From assembly GCA_001640655.1 (NCBI GenBank), contig LXGT01000110.1:1-64000 (forward strand): a stretch of 64,000 nucleotides of DNA. Reading direction: 5' to 3'. Below, piece by piece: positions 25,639 to 37,534 of this stretch. The stretch's first letter is position 1. The number at the start of each line of letters is the position of its first letter. Below the pieces are notes generated by a model, which worked only from the letters and a program-made list of their open reading frames with translations, had not been told where the DNA came from and ran no database searches. The position numbers and the translations under genes were made by a program. This stretch comes from Endoconidiophora laricicola (taxonomy: Eukaryota > Ascomycota > Sordariomycetes > Microascales > Ceratocystidaceae).

Positions 25639-26586
25639 GGTGGACAAATGATGATGTTGGAGGTGTTGATAACGATGTTGAAATCGAAAATTTCGATAGA
25701 ATATGTGCCCTGAGAAAGATGGTGATGAGGGACAGAAGAAGGATGAGTGCCAAAGAACTGGAAAATGTTTATTTGATGACGAAAGAAGAGGGGAAACTGC
25801 CTCTTTAGTTACTAATTTATATACAGAGATACTACTAGTTGTCATGCGGGACACGGATTTGACGGCCCAACTAGGCATCGTAACTTGCTCAACAGGTCGA
25901 TAAGAGGAATCGAATATATGATACAGACAAAGCCGGCGGAGTATCAAACTTGGCCAAGGCTAATGCGATGCTAGGAATATTTCCTTGGCTGAGCAGGCAG
26001 CCGGAAGCCCGCTTTAGTAAAGCCATCCTGACAACCTAGCTTCTAGATAAAGAGGTACTTTCTTACGTCATATTTCTTGTCAGATCAACGCATTGAAATG
26101 TCTACATACTGCCAATTTGATATACCATTGGCCTTTGTATGGTAGTAACATGATATGGTCACTAAAGTACAACAACATGGTACTCCGCAGCCAATCAAGA
26201 AAGTCCGCTTAAGAAGAAGAGCGATATGATTGGTTAGACACGGCAGTTATATCGGTTCACATCTCCACTCTGTGCCGTTCGGCTCATGCACCATCGTTAC
26301 AAAAGCAGCAGGAACACGAATTAGGAAATAAACTGCTCAAAACATGTCATGTACCATATTGTATGAATACCAGTGTATTATTGGAAATTTGGTTATATGA
26401 ACATCAGGTCATGTGACAAAAAAAAACCCTTTAGAAAAACCTGAAAAAAAAAGGCAAAAAGGCAGAGTAGTATATAAATCATTATCATCATCAACCCCAG
26501 AACGCCGATACTATGAAGGAATAAATTTTGATGAGCCAGACTCTGAATCCTGAGTCTAGACGTATTTTGTTGCTAGTTTCTCGTCT
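25639..26586. other. Promoter/5' flank of Rieske-AIF gene
   Basis: Spacer between two genes on the minus strand. Its left 309 bases remain open in the frame of the Rieske gene and may be 5' UTR or an N-terminal extension. The rest shows no gene. Confidence 0.6.
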
Positions 26587-28145
26587 TTAGAAGGACGAAT
26601 CACTGAGGGATTTCTTCCCGCCGCGCTCGAGATCCAGCTCTTGTAGGGCCAAGTCCTTGGCCGACGTGACCTCGACCTGGTACGAGCGCGATAGAACGAT
26701 GGCCGATGCTTCCTGGCTCTCATGATAGAGATGGCGCGATGGGGCGGGACCAGAGCGTACACCAGCGTCATAGCTGGACAGATGGCCACTGCCAGTGCCA
26801 ATACGGTTGCGCGAGGTAGTACTACCGCCAAAGACGACTGGGAAGTAGCGAATCAGCACGAGGCGGATAGACGGCAGGCAGCTGCAGATAATGCCAATGT
26901 TAACTTCGATAACGGACCATTTGGAAACCTGGAAGTTGTCCCAAGTGGGGTTCTGCGAGTTGGCGAAGTGGATAAGGGTTTGCAGGCGGATGATGCTGAT
27001 GACGGTTATGCTGGAGGTAAATGTTAGTTTAGGAACTCATCTCTGTATACGTAGGGGTAGTACTTACAAAGTTCCGACAAAGAACATGAAGGCCACGCTA
27101 ATCTTCTTCTTCCAGTGGAGCTTGAGATGACGCACTTGCGACATGGGCAGACCTAGCATCCACAAATCCAAAGCTATGCCAATAGCTGCTTGAGACCAGA
27201 CCATGCGGTTAATATTGAAGCAATGACCGGTCTCGTTAGCATTAAATTGGTTCCAGTAAAAGCTCATAGGGAAGCACTGCAATAAGGCAGCTAGCAGGAA
27301 AGCGAGGGTATATAGGCCATTGAAGACGATAGTGGCGATAAGCAAACGGCGCACCTTCTGGCTGGGGAATATGCGTAAGTAAAAGAATAGTAGCGACATC
27401 TTAAGCAGGCCGATATGCAGGAAATACAGAAACTCCATGCTATAGAACAGGTGCATGAAGCGGATGACCTTAGTGATGCCCACACGCCACACATCACGGC
27501 CCATGCCATTTGGCACGATACCACGCGTGTTTATTATAGAGGCCGGTATTCCGGCAGCAAAGGTCGACAGGGCAATCCAGTCATCAGCATAGATGGTGTC
27601 GCGCGTAATGAACAGCTTGAAGCCAAAGCGTACTAGTATAAAAACGCCGGTGATGGAGCCCATGACTATAGTAATGACATTGCTTTCATGGCCACGATCG
27701 CGGATAGGCTCGTTACAGGCAACTGCCGTCAAGTTGCGGGCAACTTAGAACAGAGGGCTGTTAGTAGGCAGACAGGCTTTGATATCATGGAGATATAAGA
27801 GAGAAGAAGTCTTACTTAACATATCAGGGATACTGCAAGAAGCCCGGGAACAGAGTGTTACGTCTAAGCGAAGTGTTGTGTCGGCACACGTACAAGCAAT
27901 ATCAGATTCCAAGCACGACGAGTTGCCAAGGGCCGTGAAAACGCATTTCAACTGCCAGTAGATTCGTTAGAATATGAAGATAACGGAAAAGAGACGGTGA
28001 GATACGGAGATACGTCACGTACGACACAGGTCGGCATATCGGAATAGATAGCTGGGATAGAAGATGTAGAGTTTAATGACGCTGCGGTTACACCGGAACT
28101 CCAGAGTAACGCGGCAGCTGCCGTGAAGAAGCAAGAGAGCCTCAT
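26587..28145 (-). CDS. CFEM-domain seven-helix receptor candidate (PTH11-like)
   Basis: Four exons, 28145-28023, 27951-27816, 27743-27068 and 27010-26587, give 452 aa. The introns (71, 72 and 57 nt) have GTACGT, GTAAGA and GTAAGT donors and CAG or AAG acceptors. Residues 1-21 are a signal peptide. A CFEM domain follows with eight cysteines at 40, 44, 54, 61, 63, 75, 80 and 96 and the Asp at 58 that precedes the CxC pair. The rest is a rhodopsin-like membrane domain of about seven helices with the DDW and ITRDTIYADDW-type segment after helix 2. A hydrophilic Ser-rich cytoplasmic tail ends in DSSF. This is the architecture of the fungal PTH11-type G-protein-coupled receptors, named after the Magnaporthe surface-sensing protein. 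The ligand is unknown. The exons were too short to see as one frame, so the splice sites define the gene. Confidence 0.92.
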
Positions 28146-29465
28146 TGCGTGACCTCGTTTGGTGTTTTTGGAGCCGATATAGGTTTGTCTAGTATTATGA
28201 TATAAGTTGTCGTCGACTGTATTTCACAGTAATAGTAGATGAAGTATGTATAATTAGTATAACAAAAAACGGCAGCAGCAAAAAACCCAGCAAACGAAAC
28301 GACAAGAAAGAAAGAAGAGAATAACACCTCAAAATATTTTGACAAGATGGTACTGCCATCGACGATATCTTATACTATGGCCTTCTCTAGATACAAACAT
28401 GCCGTTTTAATTCCGTAGGCGCGCTAAACTGTTACAAAACCACTACATTAGTCTTATCCCAACGCCGACGCCTGTAGTGGCTTATAGAGCCATGACAGCG
28501 TGGAGAGGCTTGCCCGGGGGCTAAAGATGCGACGACTAGGAATCCGACTAGTTAGAACTAGCAACTTATTTGGCATGAGCCAGGGAACTAAAGAATACAG
28601 GAAAAAAAAAGGCTAAAACGTCAAAGCACATATTAGGTAGCACTAGGGAATTAGACCGCGCCAGAGGAAGTCGAAGAAGGAACGACGAAATTATAGTACT
28701 TAATAGCAGTTCCTCAGGTGCGTTTTCATGACGAGTTCTTCCGATCTTGGGAGGAATTGCGTTGTTAGCCAGGAATGAAAGAAAAGGAAAGCTTGTTAGC
28801 TTCAGAGAAGGCGACCGAGCGCGTAAGCTTAGATAGACTGTGGTAATATTATTCAGCCGACTAGACATTGAGTGTACATATGATAGACAAACAGGCCAAA
28901 TCTTCGCCTAACTAGAGAGGATTTCTTGCTAATCTTTCCAAAGTGTTTCTATTTCTCCGACTAAAGTCACGCAGCCGCATTAGGCATACGAAAATTGCCA
29001 CACAAGTCGATATCAACTAAAAATGACGCTTTCTGAAGTGTGTGTGTGTATTCAAGACCTTCTGAATATGCTAAATAAAGTTGAGTGCCTCAAAGAACTT
29101 TTGTTAACCAGATCAAAAAAAAAGAGGAAAGACAAAATATGTTTTCTACTATGGATGCTTTTGGTAGTCCTGTCTGCCTGTTGACTTTGATACTTACACG
29201 TGATAGTGTTTGGAACCCCGGCTTCGATTCATGCTAGAAGCTGTTCCCGCTCAGGGACTATTTCCCTCTAGACTCCCTCTGGACTTCGTCTAGACTATTT
29301 CTCGAGCCTTCTACAAGCCATAGGAGTCTCTTAAGCACCATTCTTGTTTCTTTCGGGTCGGGCAATTCGCTAGTATAAGGCTATGTATCCAAGCCTATAT
29401 ATTGTGATTAACTTGTCGCCTCCCGGTGTGTTTTCTGTTGTTCTGTTTTTTAATCAAAGTCTTAT

Positions 29466-29482
29466 AGTACTAGTAGTACTAG
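29466..29482 (+). repeat. ACTAGTA-type dispersed motif, copy 1
   Basis: Seventeen bases, AGTACTAGTAGTACTAG. They are identical to 42247-42263 and to the reverse complement of 63619-63635. Confidence 0.85.
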
Positions 29483-30761
29483 GCCGATTGCTCAATGACA
29501 CGAGATGATCTGTGCGATAGAACATCAAATAGCGGCCAAACAAAAATAATGGAAAATTCTCCTTTTTTTGGTGCTATTATCATGGTGTTACAAACCTCGG
29601 AGAAAACATCCCAATCAGGAACCGCTTCCCTTCCATGTTGATATTCCTGCATGAATTAGCCCGCACAATATGCCATCTTAGTCTGAATAGCCGTTTGGCT
29701 CGGCATCAGTACTCTTTTGATCCAGAACCACGTTCTTTTTTACGCTAGACGAAGCTGAAGCCCCATCATGTTAACTATCGTTTTGTATGTATGTATCTTT
29801 CCATATCTCTATTCGGTTTCGAGTATATTTCATGCTGTTCATGCCTCGGCCTTGATCATTCGGCATGTCTAGAAATATAGATCAGTTGACTACTTATCAC
29901 TATTTATCACGGAAGCATGAGGCAAGCTTAGTAATGCAAGCCTGACTGGGCGTAATACAGATCATTCATCTTCAGAATAATCATAAAATTATTAATTAAA
30001 TCACTATAGTGTTACTTTTTTAAAAAAAAAAAATTTGAGAGAAAAAGTTAAAAGGAAGACATAACTGTAAATTTGAAATACTACTGGTACTAGTGCTACC
30101 TACTACTATTGGGATATCGTGTAAGTTACTTTGTTTTTTCAAAGACGAAACGATGGCCAAAGCGCAAATATACCGTCTTCTCCTACAGGAACCGTCTCTT
30201 GCTTTCCTAGTACATACTAGTACTTTGTTAGTCGTTTTAGGTCCGTGACAACCAAACTTAGTTCAAGTCAAAGCTATCCAGACGAACTCAGAGAGACAGA
30301 CACACAGACAGCTCGGCTTCATGGCCTTGACGCCCGCATTTGACATGACAAGGCTTTAGCTTTGGCTTGGCTTGTCAGTCCAGCGTTACATCTTCCTCTG
30401 TAGATTTCTATCAGGTTGTTGGTCGTACTAGTATCTTTAATATATTATTTTTCGCACAATGATTGTAGTTCGTAGTATCATCTTTTATCTTCTACCTTAA
30501 GCTACTAAGTACCCATCATAGCCCAAGATACTCTCAATGAACATTGAAACATTTTGACGTGCTTTACATACCATATAACAATAGAGAAAAATTTCTATAC
30601 AGAAACTCATAGGAAATTTGCTTAACTTAGTCAAAAGCATCAGGCAACTAGGCATAATGGGAGGAGAGAATCTAATTAGAGTATAAGTTATAGCGAGAAG
30701 TCCAAAGGAAGCAACCATTTCCTCCTTAATCTAACTATTTTCCTCTGTGCTCACATGTGTA

Positions 30762-31034
30762 AGTGTGTGTGTATGTGTGTATATTCAACGTCTACCTACA
30801 TTGCTACGCAATCAAACGACGCCAGATTGGTTACTGGACAGAGCTTTAAAGCCTTCTGCTAAGGCTCTCCCCCCCTAAGAGTAGAAGCTCGATTATCTAT
30901 CTTTCCATAACCCAGAACAATGAAAACCTCAATTAAGTGATCTCCAAAGGTNGCTAAGGCACCCACCCCCCTTCGATGACCGACTCGATTATGTTACCAT
31001 AACCCAGAGCAATGAAAGCCACCGTAAAGTGACT
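30762..31034 (-). repeat. Dispersed repeat, copy B (two tandem units plus tail)
   Basis: Read on the minus strand this matches window positions 1-172. It contains two related units of about 85 bases (roughly 30950-31034 and 30863-30949). Each has a CACTT start, a CATTG-TCTGGGTTATGG core, an ATAATCGAG block, a G run and a GCCTTAGC end. A tail shared with copy A follows. The two units differ from each other more than unit 1 differs from copy A. No open frame is associated with it. One N (30952) lies between the units. Confidence 0.85.
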
Positions 31035-31923
31035 TTCAGAATTCTGTTAAGTTCACATCTAAGGTTCGCAGCACAATAGCAAAAAAAAAAAGAAAAAAAA
31101 ACGGAGAAAATGGGTAAAAAGAGTAAAACAACAGAAGAAGAGGACAACATGAGTTGAAGGAAAAATAAGAAGATTACATGATGGTGAGGGAAACATGGTG
31201 ACCTTCAAACAAAGACAAAACGCCACAGCAGCATCATCAACCCATTACCGCAATTCTGTCCTCACAAGAGAGACACATAGGGAACAAACCCCTTTCAATA
31301 ATGGGGGAAAAAAACCTAGACAAGCAAGGCCATCCGTATGCGCGAGAGGAAAAGACAAGCAGGAAGGTGCTGTGCTCACATATACTTAGCCTTTAACCTG
31401 GACCCATCTTTACTGTCAAGATATCATATTTTCTGTTGTATTTTTGGTAATGATCGTCTAGCTGTAATTAAAAGAAAATGGCTAAGCTTTGACTAGGCTG
31501 GCTAGTTTGGTAGATCAACACTTCGAATACCAGGAAGGAATAGATAGAAAGATGAAGCCTGTGTTTTACATTGGTGGACAACGTATACACAAGGTTGGAA
31601 GGTTGTGTTGCTGATAAGTTACTAGCTGATCAGTTCTAATCGTAGTATGTGATTTGATTTGGTAGTGTAAGCCCTGAAAAAATATATATACCTTACCTTG
31701 GTATTAGAGTTCATCGCCAATCAACAACTGCTTTATAAGTCTAGACAATTGCGTTGTTACTACTATTACGATTTTGTCTACGACATTATATTAGCTTACA
31801 CCTAAACTTTAGGGTTAACAGTGACACGTAGGGTTGTTCAGTTGGCCCTCATTGACTTAGGTGTCGCCCTGCTTGGCGCCTGTCTTCTACATTTGGGCCA
31901 ACATAGTCTTTAACTCCGCTATG

Positions 31924-32247
31924 TTATTCTCGGTCTAATTGGCGGTAGTCTAATTCCTGCATGTCCCGCTCTAGTATGCGAAGGCGCTGCTTAGTAGAGA
32001 GTGTCTTGCTGCCCCAGGGAGTGGCTTGGCCCGACTCGTATAACTTCTCCATTTCGACCTCCTGGTGTTCGGTGTTGGTGGCTTTTTTTGTCATAGGCTT
32101 GGCTGCGGCGTTTTGTCGGTAGATGTTTTCGGCGGCTTCGAAGGCGTCGTATTGTAAAGATGGGTCGTCTCGGGTGATTTTTCAACGCTTTTGTTAGAAC
32201 GTACGACGGCTGGCAATTCGAGGGAGGTTGTGCTTAATGAGCCTCAT
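31924..32247 (-). pseudogene. Decayed coding remnant of unknown protein
   Basis: Minus-strand frame from ATG (32247-32245) to TAA (31926-31924), 108 codons, broken by TAA at 32196-32194 and TGA at 32184-32182. After the second stop there are 84 sense codons with a protein-like composition: DDPSLQYDAFEAAENIYRQN, then a Lys-rich part, then a Glu/Arg/Leu-rich helix ending LDYRQLDRE. Both stops could come from single C-to-T changes (CAA to TAA and CGA to TGA). The N-terminal 17 codons (MRLIKHNLPRIASRRTF) are basic, as in a mitochondrial presequence. I do not recognise the family. It could be a young pseudogene, a gene with an unusual start, or chance. Confidence 0.4.
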
Positions 32248-33897
32248 TGAGAAAAGAAGTCGATTTGACGTTAGTGGCGACTTCTAGTTCGATAAACGCG
32301 TTGTCGTAACTAGGTTCTCTGAGTGTCTGATGCGTTGCATTCACCTGGAGGAGAATGATCGAACCAATAACTGATAATAGTATTAGTTCCAGGGTTTACA
32401 TATGAACGACTAGGCGCTGAACAAATTAATAGAGAATCGGGCGAAAGCGTTGGTATACAATATACCGAAATTTGTACAACTACATTAATGATAGTAGTAC
32501 ATAGTACATATTCGTATATTAGTATTGTGCTATTACGTAGAGCTAGCTGGTAGTTGAGATAGAAATCATAGATATCATATGCCACGTGACTGATGACATA
32601 AGCAAAAAATTCGGCCGCCCCGGACGCCGAAGCGGACGAATTTCTGGCGCAGGGACAACAATAACTAGGGTTGCTAATATAAATATATTGGATTGTGTTG
32701 ACTAGGCCAGAGAAAGGTGAAGCAAAGAAGAAGAGGGAATGTTATATTGTGATAGTAAGCAAAGTGGACATGTCTTGTACTTCGAAATATTTATCCTTAA
32801 TGTGATTCGGACAAGAAGAAATCGCAGCGTGCTTTTTATCTTAAAACGAAGATATTCTACATCTATCACGATTCTTCTAGCTCGAGTTTCCCAAGGCATC
32901 GTTCGCTTTTAATATGATTATTGGCAAATAATCGTTTTACTTTATTATTGACTCTATTTTTCATATTTATTTCATTGCCTTTCTCTTTGAATGCTGCTCT
33001 TTCATATCACTTCCCAGACTAACTTCACCTCTTTATTTTCTTTATACTCCTTATTCTCAATCACTACCTTATGCCATCTCCGCCCGTTTTTTTCCTTTGA
33101 GTGACTCAGCCCTACATATCATTTCTACTCGTCTCTTAGACAAGGCCGGCCATATTGCCACCTGGAAAAAGAGCCTTTGCTTCCTCCGGCTATTTATCCG
33201 GACCACTTGCCATTAAACTGGACCAAGAGCTGAGTTCATAATTTGTCAGCCTGCATATTGTCGGTAGGCACCTTATAGTATACACATTTGAAACATATAT
33301 CACGTACAGAAACATATATCTGGACCCAGAACTATATCGTTCTGTATAAGGTCAGTAAGATGCCATACCAAACAGTAGTAGTAGTGCCCCGACTGCGTCC
33401 TTCTCACATGGTCGAATGAATCTGTGATGGATGTCAAGATCTATGGAAAACGCCTTGACTATCTCCACATCTTGTCTTCGTTACATATCTTGATACGTCA
33501 GAAAGAGCAGTCATCTGTGGGCTGCAACTGAGGAACATTGGGTTAGGTCGGCCCACTGCAATTCCACTGTGACCTACCACGTAACCTGTTCTGTTAGTTA
33601 ACCATCATCGCCATGATTAGAAGTTAGGTACATAAGACGCTTACCAACTGTCGTGTTGGGCGCCCCCTGGAATTGCCATTCTCACCTCTTCACTGCATAG
33701 CGCCCTTACCTTGCTACTAGCCATAGAATAACTCAAAGTACACTGCTACACTGGTAGCTAGCATAGAGCTATCTTTTCTTTCCTTGCCTGAGACACCATC
33801 GCTACCATCTTGTGTGATATTCGGCAGTCAACAGATACATCACGCATAGAGTTCTTCCTTTCCCACCCTTCCTTTCCTGGTCAATCACAGCCTTATA

Positions 33898-36800
33898 ATG
33901 ATGCAGGCCCGAAAAAGAAAACAGCCGCCAACAGTCTTTGATGGAACCGGTGCTGACTCGGGCGCGTCTTCAGCCTCGAGGATAAACGTCTCTGGCCCAT
34001 ACGGTCTTGGTCTTACCACTGCAGGGCAAGCCCTGTCATCAGCCCCGGGAATAGCCGAGACTACTTCGGCAGCAACAACAGCAGCAGGAGAAAGTCAATG
34101 CCAAGTCTTGGACAATGGCAAGCGTCGCGTGCGTAAAGGCACTAAAAGTTGCTGGCAATGTGAGTTTCCTTCTCCCCTCCGTACCGCCTTCGTCATCTCT
34201 TTCTCTCTATCGTAACAATACCGTTACCAAACCATTACACAATGCTTACGTATTCTCTCATCATCGTTTGTGCCGAATCAAGGCCGTCGTCGCAAGATAA
34301 AGTGTGAATACAAAGCCTCTGGCGATGCAGTATGTATCCGCTGTACCGAAAAGAGCGAACAATGCCGAAGCCAGGAGTTTCCCGAGCATCCAAGCCCAAG
34401 CGACCCCCACGATCCTACTGCATCTGCTATCACATCTACGCGTACTGTCCACCAGCGCCTGGCTGATATGGAGCGCGCTTTACAAATGGTAGTCAATGCC
34501 GTAGGCAACAACAACTCTGATACTATCAAGCACATCTCTGGTCCGGTACCAGCAAGTGGCAGACTAGGCCATGGGCCAACCGCTGATACTGGAGACGGGA
34601 CGGGTGGCAATTCAGTTGACTTCGAGAACAGTGATGAGGATGATGAGATAAACGGACCTGAAGCCAAAGTTGACTTTGATATTGAGTCCGAGTATTGCAA
34701 CGCGTCCACAAACCCCTCACAACTTCGCTCCCATAACAACACTCAGCAAGGGCAAAAACGACAACAGACAAAGGAACAGACAGAATCCTCAAGGAATGAA
34801 ACTCGGAAAGCTGCAGTACCTAATATCCAAACATCTCAAGCAACAGGAGGCTGGGCCAAGCAACGGCACCAAAACGTCCACGCGTGGCAATGTGCTCTTC
34901 CATCTCCATCGGATACTGATCAAGAGCGGTCCAAAATGTATGCCGTGCCGCCGCAAGCATCACGTTCGCAGAAACTCGACACGATGCGCATGAAGCTATT
35001 TCCTTTGTTTCCGCCACAGGAAGACGTCGACTACATTTTTGAACACAGTCTAGGCGTTTTATTCGTGATTTCGTGCATGTACCATGAGCAAAATCTGGTA
35101 GGTGGCTTAGAATCAATCGCAATCAAAGAAATGAAGGCTATTCCACCACCAACCGCTCATCCTCTATGCATGGCGAAAAAGCTATTGCAGTTAACAATTA
35201 TTGTCCAGCATCTCGAGCCTGGCCTTGATCCAAACAAACTTACGACAAAGAAGCCGCTCTCCACGCTAACGGACGAATGGTACACATCATCGGTGCAGCT
35301 GATATCTGACGACGACGACATGATGGGTAGTATAGAGGGCCTGCAATGCCTGCTGATGCAGTCTATGTACTTGGCAAACATTGGTAGCCTACGCAAGGCA
35401 TGGCTTATTTGCCGCCGCGCCATAAACTTTGCCCTGCTGATGGGCCTAGGCCAGGGCATGCGCTTCATAGTGCCTTCCATTGACACTGATTTAAACCCAC
35501 TGTTAAGACCCGGGCCAGCGTATATCTGGTATCGCCTCAACTTTTTTGACCGGTATACCTCGTTGTTGTTGGGACTTCCAGTAGCGACACAGGACATGTC
35601 CTTTACACAACCCGAGGTGATGGCAATGCTCTCGCCAGCCGAAAAGTTAGAGCGTGAGTTAACTGTGGCATCTGCACTCATCAGTGAGCGAAATACTTTG
35701 CGCCCACATAATGCCCACGACATGACCATGTCCATTTACCAACGGATCAAAGCTGCTGGTGAGGAGATGACACCCGAATGGTGGGCATTATCTGGTCCGT
35801 TGACAACACTGCCGCAAACTCTGAAGGCTATGACTATGGGATTCAAAGATATGGTACAGCTGCACTTCTTTAGCCTGATTATCATCCTGCATTTGCCGTA
35901 TATGATGAAGGGCACTAGTCCCGAACAACGTGAGTACAGCAAACTCCGCTGTTTGTGTGCCAGCCGGGAGGTTCTTAGCCGCTTTTGCAATATCCGACAA
36001 AGTCGTGCCAATAAGATGTCATGTCGGCACGTCGACTATACGGCGCTTATCGGGTCCATGACCCTATTACTTTCGTATCTGGAACGGTCACCGGCTCACA
36101 GCCATGCCACACACATAATGTCAGAAGTACATGATACGACTGCGTACAATAAGATGAAACAGCGTGAGCAAGATAGAAAGTTGGTTGTAGCAACTAAAGA
36201 CCTGCTTACCGAGACTGCGTTGCGCAATAATGACCGGTTGACTGCGGAAGCGGCCAATATTGTTACACAATTGATGCCCATCATCGACATGGGCATGACA
36301 TCGGATTCGACATCCGACGGGATTTGCCGCATAACTGTTCCGTATCTTGGAACCGTGACACTGCGTACACGCAATGCAAACCCTCCGGAATCAAGCCCTG
36401 CCGACAAGACAACCTCGGGAACTGGTCCCCAGGTTTCTGCTCAAAACGTCAAGTCGGACAACAGCAGCCGCCAATCTTGGCCGGCACCCATGTCAATGGG
36501 TCTCCAGCCGGAGGACACCATGCTGGCTGGCACATTGTCGGATATCAATGATATCTCAGACTTTTTCTCGTTCGACCCAAACTTTTCCCATTTTGACTTT
36601 CGAAGTTTTGAGGGTCAGAACTTTGGAACGGTTACTCCAACGGGCCAGAGGCCAAACGTTCGGACCACGCGAGACGTTTCCTCCAACATTAGTTTCCGGG
36701 GTGTTGCGCCATCTCCTCCACCGACTGCTTCTAGAACACAGCAACAGCAACAGCAACAGCAGCACCATAATCTTAGTGATAGCCATAGCCAAAGCCATGG

Positions 36801-37014
36801 CCATCCACAGCAACCTCTCCACAGCAACCCAATGCTGTGCAGCACCGCCACGGGCAATGGCCAGATCAATCTTGAAATGATAAACACGCAGCTGCCCGGC
36901 GTCACAGCTGATGCAGGCCACTGGGCGTTTCAAGGCGTCGAAACGAACTATTGGACGCTGTTGGGCCAGCCGTTTAACGAGGATATGATGAGGATAATGC
37001 AGCCAAACGAATAG
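33898..37014 (+). CDS. Zn(II)2Cys6 fungal transcription factor
   Basis: Exons 33898-34159 and 34283-37014 give 997 aa. The 123-nt intron (GTGAGT donor, AAG acceptor) falls inside the fourth codon of the CWQC motif. Splicing restores a binuclear zinc cluster with Cys at 85, 88, 95, 105, 108 and 115 and the basic RRRKIK stretch between the second and third. A disordered acidic/Gln-rich linker follows, then the helical fungal-specific regulatory domain (about residues 330-650). The C-terminal half is rich in Ser, Gln and His, with eight consecutive Gln codons (36739-36762) and an FSFDPNFSHFDF acidic-aromatic patch that looks like an activation region. Such proteins bind CGG-type half sites and regulate nutrient or secondary-metabolism genes. 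The target is not apparent from its neighbours. The Met codon at 33901 could also be the start. Confidence 0.93.
36739..36762 (+). repeat. CAG/CAA repeat coding poly-Gln
   Basis: Eight consecutive Gln codons, mostly alternating CAG and CAA, in the C-terminal half of the zinc-cluster regulator. Mixed codons should limit slippage. Confidence 0.9.
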
Positions 37015-37534
37015 ATTCAAAGATACATGATCTTGATACGGAAAGGATTTCAAAGCAAAAGAAAAGATTTACCGGCCAGTAATAGAGGGTTGAATAGAGT
37101 TTATATATATAATCACTGATCTTATTGAGCTTCTAGAACCGCATGAAAAGTTAAATGTGTGTATGTTTGTGTAGAAGGGAAAAGGCGTGTTTTGTGTATT
37201 ATGACATTGTTGACACGTGTGAATCAAGGTGATACACTGTGTCTCTTTGGCACTGCTGTGAGGGATTTTGCAAGCCGTTGATACAGTCCTCAAAATACCG
37301 TAGTACTTAGCTTAAAAAGTGGAGACAACGCAAACAGTAGAATGGATTAGTTTTATGACCACCTCTTAGTTTTACCTAAACTGGACAGACAACAAGTAAA
37401 ACCCTATATGTAACTGGTGATGGTTTGAGCACAGCCTAAGCCAAATTGCAAGTACATTCTCTCCCAAAACTCAGCCTTGCTTCGAATCTTGTTTTGCCTT
37501 TTTCTTCTTTTTACAGCCTCGTTATATCAAAACG
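37015..37534. other. Spacer between transcription factor and RFT1
   Basis: 520 bases between two genes on the plus strand. It carries the 3' flank of the regulator and the promoter of RFT1, with a pyrimidine-rich stretch just before the RFT1 start. No other gene was seen. Confidence 0.7.

Larger units (their letters stand above)
28146..33897. other. Long spacer with repeat copy B and a decayed remnant
   Basis: 5.75 kb with no intact gene. It contains the dispersed repeat at 30762-31034, an ambiguous base at 30952, and the coding-like remnant at 31924-32247. It also has a copy of the ACTAGTA-type motif at 29466-29482. The left end is the 5' flank of the CFEM receptor. The right end is the 5' flank of the Zn2Cys6 regulator and includes pyrimidine-rich stretches between 32940 and 33890. 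Confidence 0.7.

Noticed and set aside
1..31034. Giant mobile element (Starship-like) bounded by the inverted repeats
   Set aside because: No tyrosine-recombinase captain or cargo signature was found, and the enclosed genes include an ordinary channel and flavoprotein.
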